In this document: positions 1-6,402 of the stretch, in pieces
Layout: each line of letters begins with the position of its first letter
Position numbering within the stretch: the first letter of the stretch is position 1
Assembly (NCBI GenBank): GCA_021827225.1
Contig: JAKAXG010000063.1
Location: forward strand, 1 to 11,756
DNA length: 11,756 nt
Source of the DNA: Actinomycetes bacterium
Lineage (GTDB): Bacteria; Actinomycetota; Acidimicrobiia; Acidimicrobiales; Palsa-688
Direction: 5' to 3'
The notes under the pieces: generated by a model
The model's database searches: none
Told to the model about the DNA's origin: nothing
The model's input: only the letters and a program-made list of their open reading frames with translations
Program-made: the position numbers and the translations under genes

Positions 1-1079
1 TCGCGGGTGACCCGCCGGGCGGTGAGGAAGCTGTCGCGGTCTGACACCATCACCACCCGGTCGGCGACGGACCGGTCGTAGGCGTCGGGCCAGAAATCCT
101 CGCCGATGCCCTCCACCAGGTACGGCCGGCCCGACCCGCCCGAGTACACCGACCCCTCCGGGTCGGCGCCGATCACCTTCACCGCGGGATTCTGGGCCTT
201 CAGGTAGCGGCCGATGCCGGAGATGGTCCCGCCGGTGCCGATGCTGGCCACCAGGTGGGTGACCCGGCCGGACGTCTGGCGCCAGATCTCCGGGCCGGTG
301 CTGCGCACGTGGGACTCCGGATTGTGGGCGTTCGAGTACTGGTCCGGCTGGAAGGCGCCGGGGGTGGTGCGGGTCAGCCGCCGGGCCACCGAGTAGTAGG
401 AATCGGGGTGCTCGGGGTCCACCGCGGTGGGGCAGACCACCACCTCGGCGCCGTAGGCGCGCAGCAGGGCCACCTTCTCCTTGGCGATCTTGTCCGGCAT
501 GGTGAAGATGCACCGGTAGCCCCGCCGGGCGGCCACCAGCGCCAGCCCCACCCCGGTGTTGCCGGAGGTGGGCTCCACGATGGTGCCTCCCGGCTCCAGC
601 AGGCCTGCCCGCTCGGCGGCCTCCACCATGGCCAGGGCGGGCCGGTCCTTGACGCTGCCCCCCGGGTTGAGGAACTCCAGCTTGGCGAACAGCTGGCCGG
701 GCAGGTCCCGGCCGATGCGGTCCATCCGGACCAGCGGGGTGTTGCCGATGAGGTCGAGCAGCGACGACGCCGCCTCGATCGGCGGCCCCGGGTCGGTGAG
801 GCGGTCCACCTCGATGCCGGCGTCCACCGCCACGTCGCCGTCGGTGAACACCGTCACCGGCAGGCCGGCCCGGTGCAGCTGCCCGGCCGTCTCGGCCACC
901 CACACCGGCCCGTCGCCGGTCTCGGGGCCCACCACCCCGACCGACCGGGGGATGTGGGCGCGCAGCTCGCCGATGGTGGTCGAGTCCAGCGGGCCGTGGG
1001 CGATGTCCACCCGGCGCCGGGCCCGCCCGGCCAGACGGGCGGGGACCTCGGCCCGGTCGATGACGAGGAGCACATCCAT
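1..1079 (-). CDS. cbs: Cystathionine beta-synthase / cysteine synthase, partial (C-terminus off left edge), with N-terminal extension
   Basis: PLP-dependent beta-replacement enzyme of sulfur amino-acid metabolism: it joins serine (or O-acetylserine) to homocysteine or sulfide. In the 359 residues visible, the fold-type II core begins near residue 105 (LLDLIGNTPLVRM). It contains GGSVKDR with the PLP-binding Lys at 144, the TSGNTGVGLA loop at 171-180, and the phosphate loop GTGGTISG at 281-288. The stretches VVVCPTAVDPEHPDSYYSV and GADPEGSVYSGGSGRPYLVEG closely match my memory of mycobacterial Rv1077 (Cbs), so cystathionine beta-synthase is favoured over CysK. A C-terminal CBS-domain pair would be off the edge. 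Residues 1-104 are an extra alpha/beta-looking segment that Rv1077 lacks and that has no heme-type Cys/His pattern. The start is ATG at 1079; an in-frame ATG at 1091 is the alternative. Divergent from the acyl-CoA dehydrogenase with a gap of about 51 bp. Confidence 0.9.
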   Translation of the reverse strand, partial: MDVLLVIDRAEVPARLAGRARRRVDIAHGPLDSTTIGELRAHIPRSVGVVGPETGDGPVWVAETAGQLHRAGLPVTVFTDGDVAVDAGIEVDRLTDPGPPIEAASSLLDLIGNTPLVRMDRIGRDLPGQLFAKLEFLNPGGSVKDRPALAMVEAAERAGLLEPGGTIVEPTSGNTGVGLALVAARRGYRCIFTMPDKIAKEKVALLRAYGAEVVVCPTAVDPEHPDSYYSVARRLTRTTPGAFQPDQYSNAHNPESHVRSTGPEIWRQTSGRVTHLVASIGTGGTISGIGRYLKAQNPAVKVIGADPEGSVYSGGSGRPYLVEGIGEDFWPDAYDRSVADRVVMVSDRDSFLTARRVTR

Positions 1080-1086
1080 ACGGGCA
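1080..1086 (-). promoter_or_regulatory. Possible -10 element for the cystathionine beta-synthase gene
   Basis: On the minus strand TATGGG (1091-1086, continuing GTGCCCGT) lies just before the ATG at 1079. It resembles the leaderless arrangement of the neighbouring genes, but the last base of the hexamer is G rather than T, and the hexamer overlaps the alternative ATG at 1091. Weak support; it mainly argues for 1079 over 1091 as the start. Confidence 0.25.
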
Positions 1087-1118
1087 CCCATATTGGTCCC
1101 GCGGCGGCCGGGCGGTTG

Positions 1119-1124
1119 TACCTT
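1119..1124 (+). promoter_or_regulatory. Leaderless -10 element (TACCTT) for the acyl-CoA dehydrogenase
   Basis: TACCTT fits the actinobacterial TANNNT -10 consensus and ends 6 bases before the GTG at 1131. Transcription would therefore start at or next to the start codon. There is no Shine-Dalgarno sequence in the short gap, and I see no clear -35 hexamer. The same geometry recurs before four other genes in the window, which strengthens this call. Confidence 0.65.
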
Positions 1125-1130
1125 TGCCCT

Positions 1131-2399
1131 GTGAACCCGAACTACCCGCCCGAGGCCGAGCAGTACCGAGAGAAGGTCCGGGCCTTCCTGGCGGAGCACC
1201 TGCCGGCCGACTGGAGCGGCATCGGCGCCCTCGACCCCGAGGCCGCCCGCCGATTCACCGCCGAGTGGCGGACCACCCTGTACGAGAACGGGCTGCTGGC
1301 GCCGTCGTGGCCCAAGGAGTACGGCGGTGGCGGGCTGTCGTCGCTGGAGCAGGTGGTCCTGGTCGAGGAGTTCTACCGGGCCGGGGTGCCGACCGGCGGG
1401 ACCAACGACACCTTCAGCATCCAGATGGTCGGCAACACCATCCTCCACTGGGGTAGCGAGGAACAGAAGAGGTACTTCCTGCCCCGGGCCCTCTCCGGGG
1501 AGCACGTGTGGTGTCAGGGGTACTCCGAGCCGGGCGCCGGCTCGGATCTGGGCAGCCTGGGAACCCGGGCGGTGCTCGACGGGGACGAGTGGGTGGTCAA
1601 CGGGCAGAAGATCTGGACCTCGGCGGCGCAGTACGCCAACTGGATCTTCGTGCTGACCCGCACCGAACCGGACGCGCCCAAGCACAAGGGCATCACTTTC
1701 CTGCTCGTCCCGATGGACCAGCCGGGCGTCGAGGTCCGCCCGATCAGGATGATGACCGGGATGTCGGAGTTCAACGAGACGTTCTTCACCGACGCCCGGA
1801 CCGCCAAGGACAACGTGGTCGGCCAGGTCAACGCCGGCTGGGCGGTGGCCATGACCCTGCTCGGCTACGAGCGGGGAGAAGCGGCGGCCACCTTCCCGAT
1901 CATGTTCCGCGCCGAGCTCGACCGCCTGCTGGAGCTGGCCCGCTCGACCGGGGCGGCGGCGGACCCGCGCATCCGCCAGCGGCTGGCCTGGTGCTACAGC
2001 AAGGTGGAGATCATGCGCTTCCTGGGCATGCGCACGCTGACCAAGTTCCTGGCCGGGGCCGAGCCCGGACCGGCGGAGTCGTCGTTCAAGCTGTACTGGA
2101 GCGAGTACCACAAGGTCGTCACCGAGCTGGCGGTGGACATCCTCGGGGCGGCCGCCCTCACGCCGACCGGGCGGATGTCGACCGGTTTCCAGGCCGACGA
2201 CGTGGGCGCGCCCAACGACAGCGCCTCATGGGTCACCACCTTCCTCATGTGCCGGGCCGGCACCATCTATGCCGGCTCGTCCCAGATCCAGCGCAACATC
2301 CTCGGCGAGATGGTTCTTGGGCTGCCGAAGGAGCCCCAGCCGGCCGGTCAGGCGCGCAGCTGGAGGGAGGCGCAGGCGGCTTCCCCGGCGGCCTCCTGA
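1131..2399 (+). CDS. Acyl-CoA dehydrogenase (FadE family)
   Basis: FAD-dependent alpha,beta-dehydrogenation of an acyl-CoA, passing electrons to electron-transfer flavoprotein. The 422 residues hold the usual order: a helical N-terminal domain (to about 120), a beta middle domain with the flavin-binding signature GYSEPGAGSDLGSL (130-143) and NGQKIWTSAAQYANW (157-171), and a C-terminal helical domain ending TIYAGSSQIQRNILGEMVLGLP (378-399). At the position of the MCAD-type catalytic Glu (IYEGTSQ) there is Ala381. Glu247 in LLGYERGE sits where long-chain and isovaleryl-CoA dehydrogenases carry their base, so it is the likely catalytic residue. Mycobacterial FadEs of steroid and branched-chain degradation can be similar, but substrate cannot be read here. 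The start is GTG at 1131, set by the leaderless -10 and by the alignment of the N-terminus. Apparently monocistronic; 81 bp to the next gene. Confidence 0.93.
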   Translation: MNPNYPPEAEQYREKVRAFLAEHLPADWSGIGALDPEAARRFTAEWRTTLYENGLLAPSWPKEYGGGGLSSLEQVVLVEEFYRAGVPTGGTNDTFSIQMVGNTILHWGSEEQKRYFLPRALSGEHVWCQGYSEPGAGSDLGSLGTRAVLDGDEWVVNGQKIWTSAAQYANWIFVLTRTEPDAPKHKGITFLLVPMDQPGVEVRPIRMMTGMSEFNETFFTDARTAKDNVVGQVNAGWAVAMTLLGYERGEAAATFPIMFRAELDRLLELARSTGAAADPRIRQRLAWCYSKVEIMRFLGMRTLTKFLAGAEPGPAESSFKLYWSEYHKVVTELAVDILGAAALTPTGRMSTGFQADDVGAPNDSASWVTTFLMCRAGTIYAGSSQIQRNILGEMVLGLPKEPQPAGQARSWREAQAASPAAS

Positions 2400-2468
2400 G
2401 GGGCTTCCCGCCCGGTGGCCACTGTGTGAATTCGGTCCTTTCACCCGGATTCCCCGGGGGCGGATGGG

Positions 2469-2474
2469 TACCGT
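2469..2474 (+). promoter_or_regulatory. Leaderless -10 element (TACCGT) for the adenylyl cyclase
   Basis: TACCGT ends 6 bases before the GTG at 2481, the same geometry as at 1119 and 7910. There is no Shine-Dalgarno sequence between them. It lies in the 81-bp gap after the acyl-CoA dehydrogenase, so the cyclase probably has its own transcript rather than depending on read-through. Confidence 0.65.
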
Positions 2475-2480
2475 GAGGCC

Positions 2481-3320
2481 GTGAGCATCGATCCGGGCGC
2501 CGCACGCGACGCCGGCGAAGCCGCCGTCGGGGCAGTCCGCCGGCTCCTGTCTCGCAAGGCGGCCGAGCTGATCCGCCACGATCCCGACGCCGCCGACGTG
2601 GCCCTCGAGATGGGTCTCATCGACCGCCGGTGGCTGGAGAACCCCGGCCAGGTGCCGGTCACCAGCGTCGGCCCCTCCGGCGTCATCGAGCGCTTCTGGG
2701 AGCGGGCGGTCGAGAACCGGCCGTCGCGGCTGTCGATGCTCGGGCTGGGAGCGGCGCAGCTACTGGCCAGCCGGCTGTCGCCGCCGTCGGGGCGGCCCGA
2801 GGCCATGACCGTGGTGTTCACCGACCTGGAGGGCTTCACCTCTTTCACCGCCCGCCAGGGGGACGAGGCGGCCGTGGCCCTGCTCCAGGACCACCACCGG
2901 GAGGCCGGGCCGGTGGTCCGCCGCAACGGCGGGCGGATCGTCAAGCACATCGGCGACGGTCTGCTCTGCACGTTCCCCGACCCGCAGGGCGGCCTGCGGG
3001 CGGCGGTGGAGCTGCTGGACTCGGCGCCCGAACCGCTCCGGCTGCGGGCGGGGGTGCACGTCGGGGAGGCCATCGCCAGCCCCGACGACGTGATCGGCCA
3101 CGTGGTCAACGTGGCCGCCCGGGTGGCCGAGACGGCCAGGGGCGGTCACGCCCTGGCCACCACCGAGACGGTCGAGGCGGCCGGGGAGGTGCCCGGGTTG
3201 GTGGTGGGCAGGCCCCGGCCCCGCCGGCTGAAGGGCATCACCACCCGGATGTCGCTGGTCGAGGTGGGATCCGACCGGGTGACCCGCCGGCCGGTCACCG
3301 CCGACGGCGCTGGTCGCTGA
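2481..3320 (+). CDS. Class III adenylyl cyclase with uncharacterised N-terminal domain
   Basis: Predicted to convert ATP to cyclic AMP and pyrophosphate; it looks cytoplasmic, with no membrane segment or signal peptide seen. The cyclase homology domain covers residues 108-262. The two metal-binding Asp are D115 (VVFTDLEGFT) and D159 (GRIVKHIGDG). The adenine-specifying pair is K155 and D203 (DDVIGHVVN). The transition-state pair is N210 and R214 (VVNVAAR). All catalytic positions are present, so a single-domain homodimer should be active. Residues 1-107 match no domain I recognise; they are helical with an LLSRKAAELIRHDP stretch, and may sense or regulate. The C-terminus RRLKGI is typical of actinobacterial cyclases. 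The last 26 bp overlap the 3' end of the opposite-strand U3S gene. The start is GTG at 2481, supported by the -10 element. Confidence 0.92.
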   Translation: MSIDPGAARDAGEAAVGAVRRLLSRKAAELIRHDPDAADVALEMGLIDRRWLENPGQVPVTSVGPSGVIERFWERAVENRPSRLSMLGLGAAQLLASRLSPPSGRPEAMTVVFTDLEGFTSFTARQGDEAAVALLQDHHREAGPVVRRNGGRIVKHIGDGLLCTFPDPQGGLRAAVELLDSAPEPLRLRAGVHVGEAIASPDDVIGHVVNVAARVAETARGGHALATTETVEAAGEVPGLVVGRPRPRRLKGITTRMSLVEVGSDRVTRRPVTADGAGR

Positions 3321-4149
3321 GCGCCGAGGCCACCGCCTTCACCAGCGAACCCAGCCGCCAGTGCTCCGGGACCACCGGCGTCTCCAGGCCGGCGGCGGTC
3401 GCCGCCGCCGCGCACACCGGACCGATGCAGCCGGCGACCAGCCGGCCGTCGTTGAAGGCGTCGATCAGCTCGTCCCGCCGGCCCATCCGCTCGGCCACGC
3501 CGAACAGCGCCCGGACCTGAGGCCCGGCGGTGAAGGTCACGGCGTGGATCGTGGCGTCCAAGGCGCGCTCGACCAGCTGCCGGACCGGCCCCGGGTCGGC
3601 GGCCGGCGCCCACTGGTACACGGGTAGGGTCACGACGGCGGCGCCGGCCCCGGTCAACCGGCCGACCACCTCGGCTCCGTCGTCGCCGTGGAGCTGGAAC
3701 GCCACCCGCCGGCCGTCGAGACCCTCCCGGGTGAGCCGGTCGACCACGTCGGCGAGCTGCTCGGAAGGGCTGCGCCACCAGGTGGACAGCCCGGCTGACG
3801 TGAGGGCGCCGGCCGCCTTCGGGCCGCGAGCGACGATCCTGGCCGCGCCCAGAGCCTCCCTCAGCTGGCCGCCGACGCCCCAGGTGTCGGCGGAGGCCAG
3901 CCAGGTGCGTATCCCGACCCCGGTGTTGGCGATCAGGTAGTCGACCGGACGGTCGATCAACTCCTCCGTGCGCCGGCGCAGGAGGGCCGGATCCGGAAGC
4001 TTCACCGTGGTGAGCACCGGCGCCTGCAGGACCTCGGCGCCCAGCCGGGCGAACATCACGGCCTGGTCGTCGCCGCGCCGGTCGGCGGTCACGCCCACCG
4101 CCAAGCCGGTCAGGTCCGGGCTTCCTGGCTGTCCCCTGGCATCCCTCAC
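3295..4149 (-). CDS. Uroporphyrinogen-III synthase (HemD) domain protein, stand-alone
   Basis: The 284 residues match the HemD fold: two alpha/beta lobes that, in true enzymes, close and invert ring D of hydroxymethylbilane to give uroporphyrinogen III. Visible family signatures are LTGLAVGVTADRRGDD (13-28), VDYLIANTGVGIRTW (69-83), ARGPKAAGA (107-115), FQLHGDDGAEV (151-161), VTLPVYQW (173-180), AVTFTAGPQV (203-212) and GCIGPVCAAA (240-249). These resemble the actinobacterial U3S-plus-winged-helix response-regulator type (Rv0260c-like) more than a heme-operon HemD. Here the protein ends after WRLGSLVKAVASAL with no DNA-binding domain. No other heme gene is nearby, so a regulatory rather than biosynthetic role is possible. 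It lies 30 bp downstream of Ku on the same strand but has its own -10, and it overlaps the cyclase 3' end by 26 bp. The start is GTG at 4149. Confidence 0.85.
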   Translation of the reverse strand: MRDARGQPGSPDLTGLAVGVTADRRGDDQAVMFARLGAEVLQAPVLTTVKLPDPALLRRRTEELIDRPVDYLIANTGVGIRTWLASADTWGVGGQLREALGAARIVARGPKAAGALTSAGLSTWWRSPSEQLADVVDRLTREGLDGRRVAFQLHGDDGAEVVGRLTGAGAAVVTLPVYQWAPAADPGPVRQLVERALDATIHAVTFTAGPQVRALFGVAERMGRRDELIDAFNDGRLVAGCIGPVCAAAATAAGLETPVVPEHWRLGSLVKAVASALSDQRRRR

Positions 4150-4155
4150 GGGTTC

Positions 4156-4161
4156 AGCGTA
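4156..4161 (-). promoter_or_regulatory. Leaderless -10 element (TACGCT) for the U3S-like gene
   Basis: Read on the minus strand, TACGCT is followed by 6 bases and then the GTG at 4149, with no Shine-Dalgarno sequence. It sits in the 30-bp gap after the Ku stop codon. The U3S-like gene therefore probably has its own start site even if Ku transcripts also read through. Confidence 0.6.
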
Positions 4162-4179
4162 GGGGCCCTCCCGGGCGGC

Positions 4180-5199
4180 TCAGGACGCCCGCCGGGTGCC
4201 GCCGGCCGCCTTCCGGACGGCCTTGACCAGGTCGTCGCGGTTCATCTTAGAGCGGCCGGCCACGTCCAGTTCCTGGGCCCGCTGGTAGAGGTCGTCCTTC
4301 GACAGGCCCTCCAGGTCGTCGCCGTCGGCGGCGTGCTGCCCGGCCGCGCCGGTGTCTCCGGCGGACCCGGCCGGGCGGGTCTTCAGCTCCCGGGCGTCCC
4401 CGGCGTTGCCCGGGCGTCGGCCCTTGGCCGACTCCAGCGACCGCTCCAGCGCCTGCATCAGGTCGATGACCGCCCCGGTCTCGCCGGTCTCGGCCTCGGA
4501 CACGACCTCCTCGCCCTTGCGCTTGGCCTCGATCAGCTCCATGACCCGGTCGCGGTAGGTGTCGCGGTAGTTGTCCGGCTTCCACGGCACGGTCATGGAC
4601 TCGATGAGCGACACCGCCATGTCCACCTCCCGGCCCTTGAAGTCCTGACCGGAGGGCAGGCTGTCCAACTCCTGCGCCGGGTCCCGGATCTCGTCGGCGA
4701 AGAACATGGTCTCCAACGCCAGCACCTGCCCGTCGGGGCGGATGGCCGCCAGGTACTGCTTCCCCCGCATGACGAACGTGGCGATGCCCACCCGCTTGGC
4801 CCGGCCCATGGCCTCCAGGAGCAGCCCGTAGGGCCGCTCTGCGCCGTTGCCCTGAGGCGCCAGGTAGTAGGTCTTCTGGTAGTAGATGGGGTCGATCTCC
4901 GACTGCTCCACGAAGTCGGTGATGTCGATGGTGCGGGACCGGCCCGGCTCGATCTCCTCCAACTCCTCCGGGGTGACGATGACGTAGTCCCCGCCGCCGA
5001 TGTCGTAGCCCTTCACGATGTGGGCGTAGTCCACCTCCTCGCCGGTCTCCTCGTTGACCCGCTTGTAGCGGATGCGGTCGGGCGTGTCCTTCTCGAACTG
5101 GCTGAAATGGACGGTGTGGTCCTCGGTAGCCGAGTACAGGCCCACAGGGACGTTGACCAGACCGAAGCTCACCGAGCCGGTCCATATGGCTCTCGCCAT
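4180..5199 (-). CDS. ku: Bacterial Ku, non-homologous end-joining DNA end-binding protein
   Basis: Homodimeric ring that threads onto double-strand break ends and recruits a ligase (usually LigD). The N-terminus MARAIWTGSVSFGLVNVPVG is the family hallmark, so the ATG at 5199 is chosen over an in-frame start 24 bases upstream. The Ku core runs to about residue 250, including IDPIYYQKTYYLAP and RPYGLLLEAM. Then come a low-complexity Gly/Ala-rich linker (about 262-295) and a C-terminal SKDDLYQRAQELDVAGRSKM motif with basic tail. That tail resembles the SAP/Rho-N-like segment of actinobacterial Ku and may bind DNA. At 339 residues it is longer than minimal bacterial Ku because of this tail. It lies 32 bp after the coiled-coil gene and has a strong Shine-Dalgarno sequence. 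No LigD is in the window. Confidence 0.96.
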   Translation of the reverse strand: MARAIWTGSVSFGLVNVPVGLYSATEDHTVHFSQFEKDTPDRIRYKRVNEETGEEVDYAHIVKGYDIGGGDYVIVTPEELEEIEPGRSRTIDITDFVEQSEIDPIYYQKTYYLAPQGNGAERPYGLLLEAMGRAKRVGIATFVMRGKQYLAAIRPDGQVLALETMFFADEIRDPAQELDSLPSGQDFKGREVDMAVSLIESMTVPWKPDNYRDTYRDRVMELIEAKRKGEEVVSEAETGETGAVIDLMQALERSLESAKGRRPGNAGDARELKTRPAGSAGDTGAAGQHAADGDDLEGLSKDDLYQRAQELDVAGRSKMNRDDLVKAVRKAAGGTRRAS

Positions 5200-5206
5200 T
5201 GCCTTC

Positions 5207-5212
5207 ACCTCC
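5207..5212 (-). promoter_or_regulatory. Strong Shine-Dalgarno site for Ku
   Basis: GGAGGT on the minus strand, 7 bases before the ATG at 5199. It fixes the Ku start and contrasts with the leaderless starts of most other genes here. This is what would be expected for an internal operon gene translated from a transcript that begins at the upstream coiled-coil gene. Confidence 0.8.
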
Positions 5213-5231
5213 GACGGTCGCAATAGAGGTC

Positions 5232-6236
5232 CTACCCGCTTCCGCTCCCCCGGTGACCGAGCCGGCGGCGGAGGGACCCGGCCCGGTCCCGGGCTTCCCG
5301 GGCGCGCCGCCCCGCCTCGTCCGCTTCCGCCCGGGCCCGCTCCTCTGCGCCGGCCGCCTCGGACGCCGCCGCCGCGTCCCTGTCGGCCGCCTGGCGGGCC
5401 TCGGCCAGTTCGGCCTCCAGCGTCTCCACCTTCCTGGCCGCCTCCTCCGCCCGGCCGGCGGCCGCCCGGCGGGCCTCCGCCGCCTGGGACAGCCGGTCAC
5501 GGGCCTGGCCGGCCTCCTTGTCGGCCCGCTCCGCTTCGCGTTCGGCGAGCTGGGCTTCGCGTTCGGCCCGCTGCGCTTCGCGTTCGGCCCGCTGCGCTTC
5601 GCGGTCGGCGCGCTCCGCCTCGCGTGCGGCCCGCTGCGCTTCGCGTCCGGCGTGCCCCGCCTCGTCCCGGCGGGCTCCGCGCTGTTCCTCTCCGCTCCGG
5701 GCCGCGCCTTCCCCGCCCGGGGACCACCCGGACGGCGGGCCCGCCACCGCCCCGTCCAGATCGACCCCACCCAGCCCGGCGTGGCTCAGCGGCCGTACCA
5801 GCCGGCCGCTCGACACGGCCCGGCCGGCGGCCGGATCGGCCAGTGCCGCCTCCAGCGTTTCCTGGACCTGGCGCTCGACCGAGTCGCTGATGGGGTCGCC
5901 CAGATCCCCGGTGAGGCGCCGGCACTCGCGGGCCAGCCCGGCGACCACCTGATGGCGTTGGCGGCCCAGTGCCCTGATCTGGTCCCCCGACAGGGTCTCC
6001 TGGGCTTCCCGCAGCTTCTGACCCAGGTCCACCAGCGCGGCCACCTGGTCGCTGCGGTGCCGGGCCAGCATGTTGACCGCCCAGGCGGCCGTCGAGGGAC
6101 GCCGGAGCGCCTTGATGTCCCCGGTCAGAGCGCGGTCGCCCTCCTGGCGGGCGGCGGCGGCCCGCTCGTCCCGGGTGGCGGTGAACTCCGACGGGCTCAG
6201 GCCGTACAGCTCGTCGACCACCGGGTCGAGATCCAT
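5232..6236 (-). CDS. Actinobacterial conserved hypothetical protein with long charged coiled coil
   Basis: 334 residues, function unknown. The N-terminal part (1-140) is conserved-looking and helical: MDLDPVVDELYGLSPSEFTA, then IKALRRPSTAAWAVNMLARH (41-60). I recognise this as a recurrent actinobacterial hypothetical family, although no role is known to me. Residues 140-180 are a Gly/Pro-rich hinge. Residues about 182-325 are an Arg/Glu/Ala-rich predicted coiled coil whose centre (198-239) is built of heptads of the REAQRAE type encoded by 21-bp tandem repeats. No membrane segment or signal peptide is seen. The gene ends 32 bp before Ku on the same strand, so the two probably share a transcript. 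A role near DNA ends is inference from adjacency only. The start is ATG at 6236; upstream in-frame starts exist, but the -10 at 6252-6247 lies between them and this ATG. Confidence 0.75.
   Translation of the reverse strand: MDLDPVVDELYGLSPSEFTATRDERAAAARQEGDRALTGDIKALRRPSTAAWAVNMLARHRSDQVAALVDLGQKLREAQETLSGDQIRALGRQRHQVVAGLARECRRLTGDLGDPISDSVERQVQETLEAALADPAAGRAVSSGRLVRPLSHAGLGGVDLDGAVAGPPSGWSPGGEGAARSGEEQRGARRDEAGHAGREAQRAAREAERADREAQRAEREAQRAEREAQLAEREAERADKEAGQARDRLSQAAEARRAAAGRAEEAARKVETLEAELAEARQAADRDAAAASEAAGAEERARAEADEAGRRAREARDRAGSLRRRLGHRGSGSG
5521..5646 (-). repeat. Six tandem 21-bp repeats encoding coiled-coil heptads
   Basis: Six units of exactly 21 bp (5521, 5542, 5563, 5584, 5605, 5626), each of the plus-strand form TCGGCCCGCTGCGCTTCGCG plus one base, with a more degenerate seventh at 5647-5667. 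Units 3 and 4 differ at a single base. Each unit encodes seven residues, one heptad of the coiled coil, so the repeat preserves frame and helix register. The near identity suggests recent expansion by slippage or unequal crossover, and the copy number may vary between strains. Confidence 0.85.
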
Positions 6237-6246
6237 GGTCCGGCCG

Positions 6247-6252
6247 ATGCTA
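6247..6252 (-). promoter_or_regulatory. Probable -10 element (TAGCAT) for the coiled-coil-Ku unit
   Basis: On the minus strand TAGCAT lies 10 bases before the ATG at 6236, so the transcript would have only a few untranslated bases. The spacing is looser than the 6-7 bases seen elsewhere. I see no convincing -35. Confidence 0.4.
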
Positions 6253-6325
6253 CCGGCGCCAGGGGCGCGATCCCCCGGTCGGTCCCCTCCAGAACAGGCG
6301 CGGACCGGGAGGGAATGCCAGCCGG

Positions 6326-6331
6326 TACTGT
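6326..6331 (+). promoter_or_regulatory. Candidate -10 element (TACTGT) for the GT87 gene
   Basis: TACTGT fits TANNNT and would give a leader of roughly 76 nt that includes a Shine-Dalgarno-like sequence. I found no matching -35. Low confidence; it is simply the best hexamer in the gap on this strand. Confidence 0.25.
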
Positions 6332-6395
6332 TTCGGCTGCCCGCGCCGGGTACGTGTATCGGTGTTGCCCGCACAAGCGGACCAGGTCGCTAGAA

Positions 6396-6402
6396 CGGAG
6401 GT
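6396..6402 (+). promoter_or_regulatory. Likely Shine-Dalgarno site for the GT87 gene
   Basis: CGGAGGT is 11 bases before the GTG at 6414, longer than the usual spacing but the only purine-rich match nearby. No TANNNT hexamer stands at leaderless distance, so this gene appears to be leadered, unlike its neighbours. Confidence 0.45.

Noticed and set aside
255..1130. Long plus-strand open frame running into the acyl-CoA dehydrogenase, suggesting a 714-residue fusion.
   Set aside because: It is the antisense of the cystathionine beta-synthase gene. The translation is Gly/His/Arg-rich with no domain, and the GTG at 1131 has its own -10.
2449..2457. Shared ATTCCCCGG upstream of both the cyclase (2449) and ABC-F (7875) as a common operator.
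   Set aside because: Distances to the -10 differ (20 versus 35 bp), and a 9-mer of this composition can recur by chance.
4247..5770. 507-residue minus-strand open frame overlapping Ku in another frame.
   Set aside because: Arg/Gly/Pro-rich shadow typical of GC-rich DNA; Ku itself is unambiguous in the other frame.
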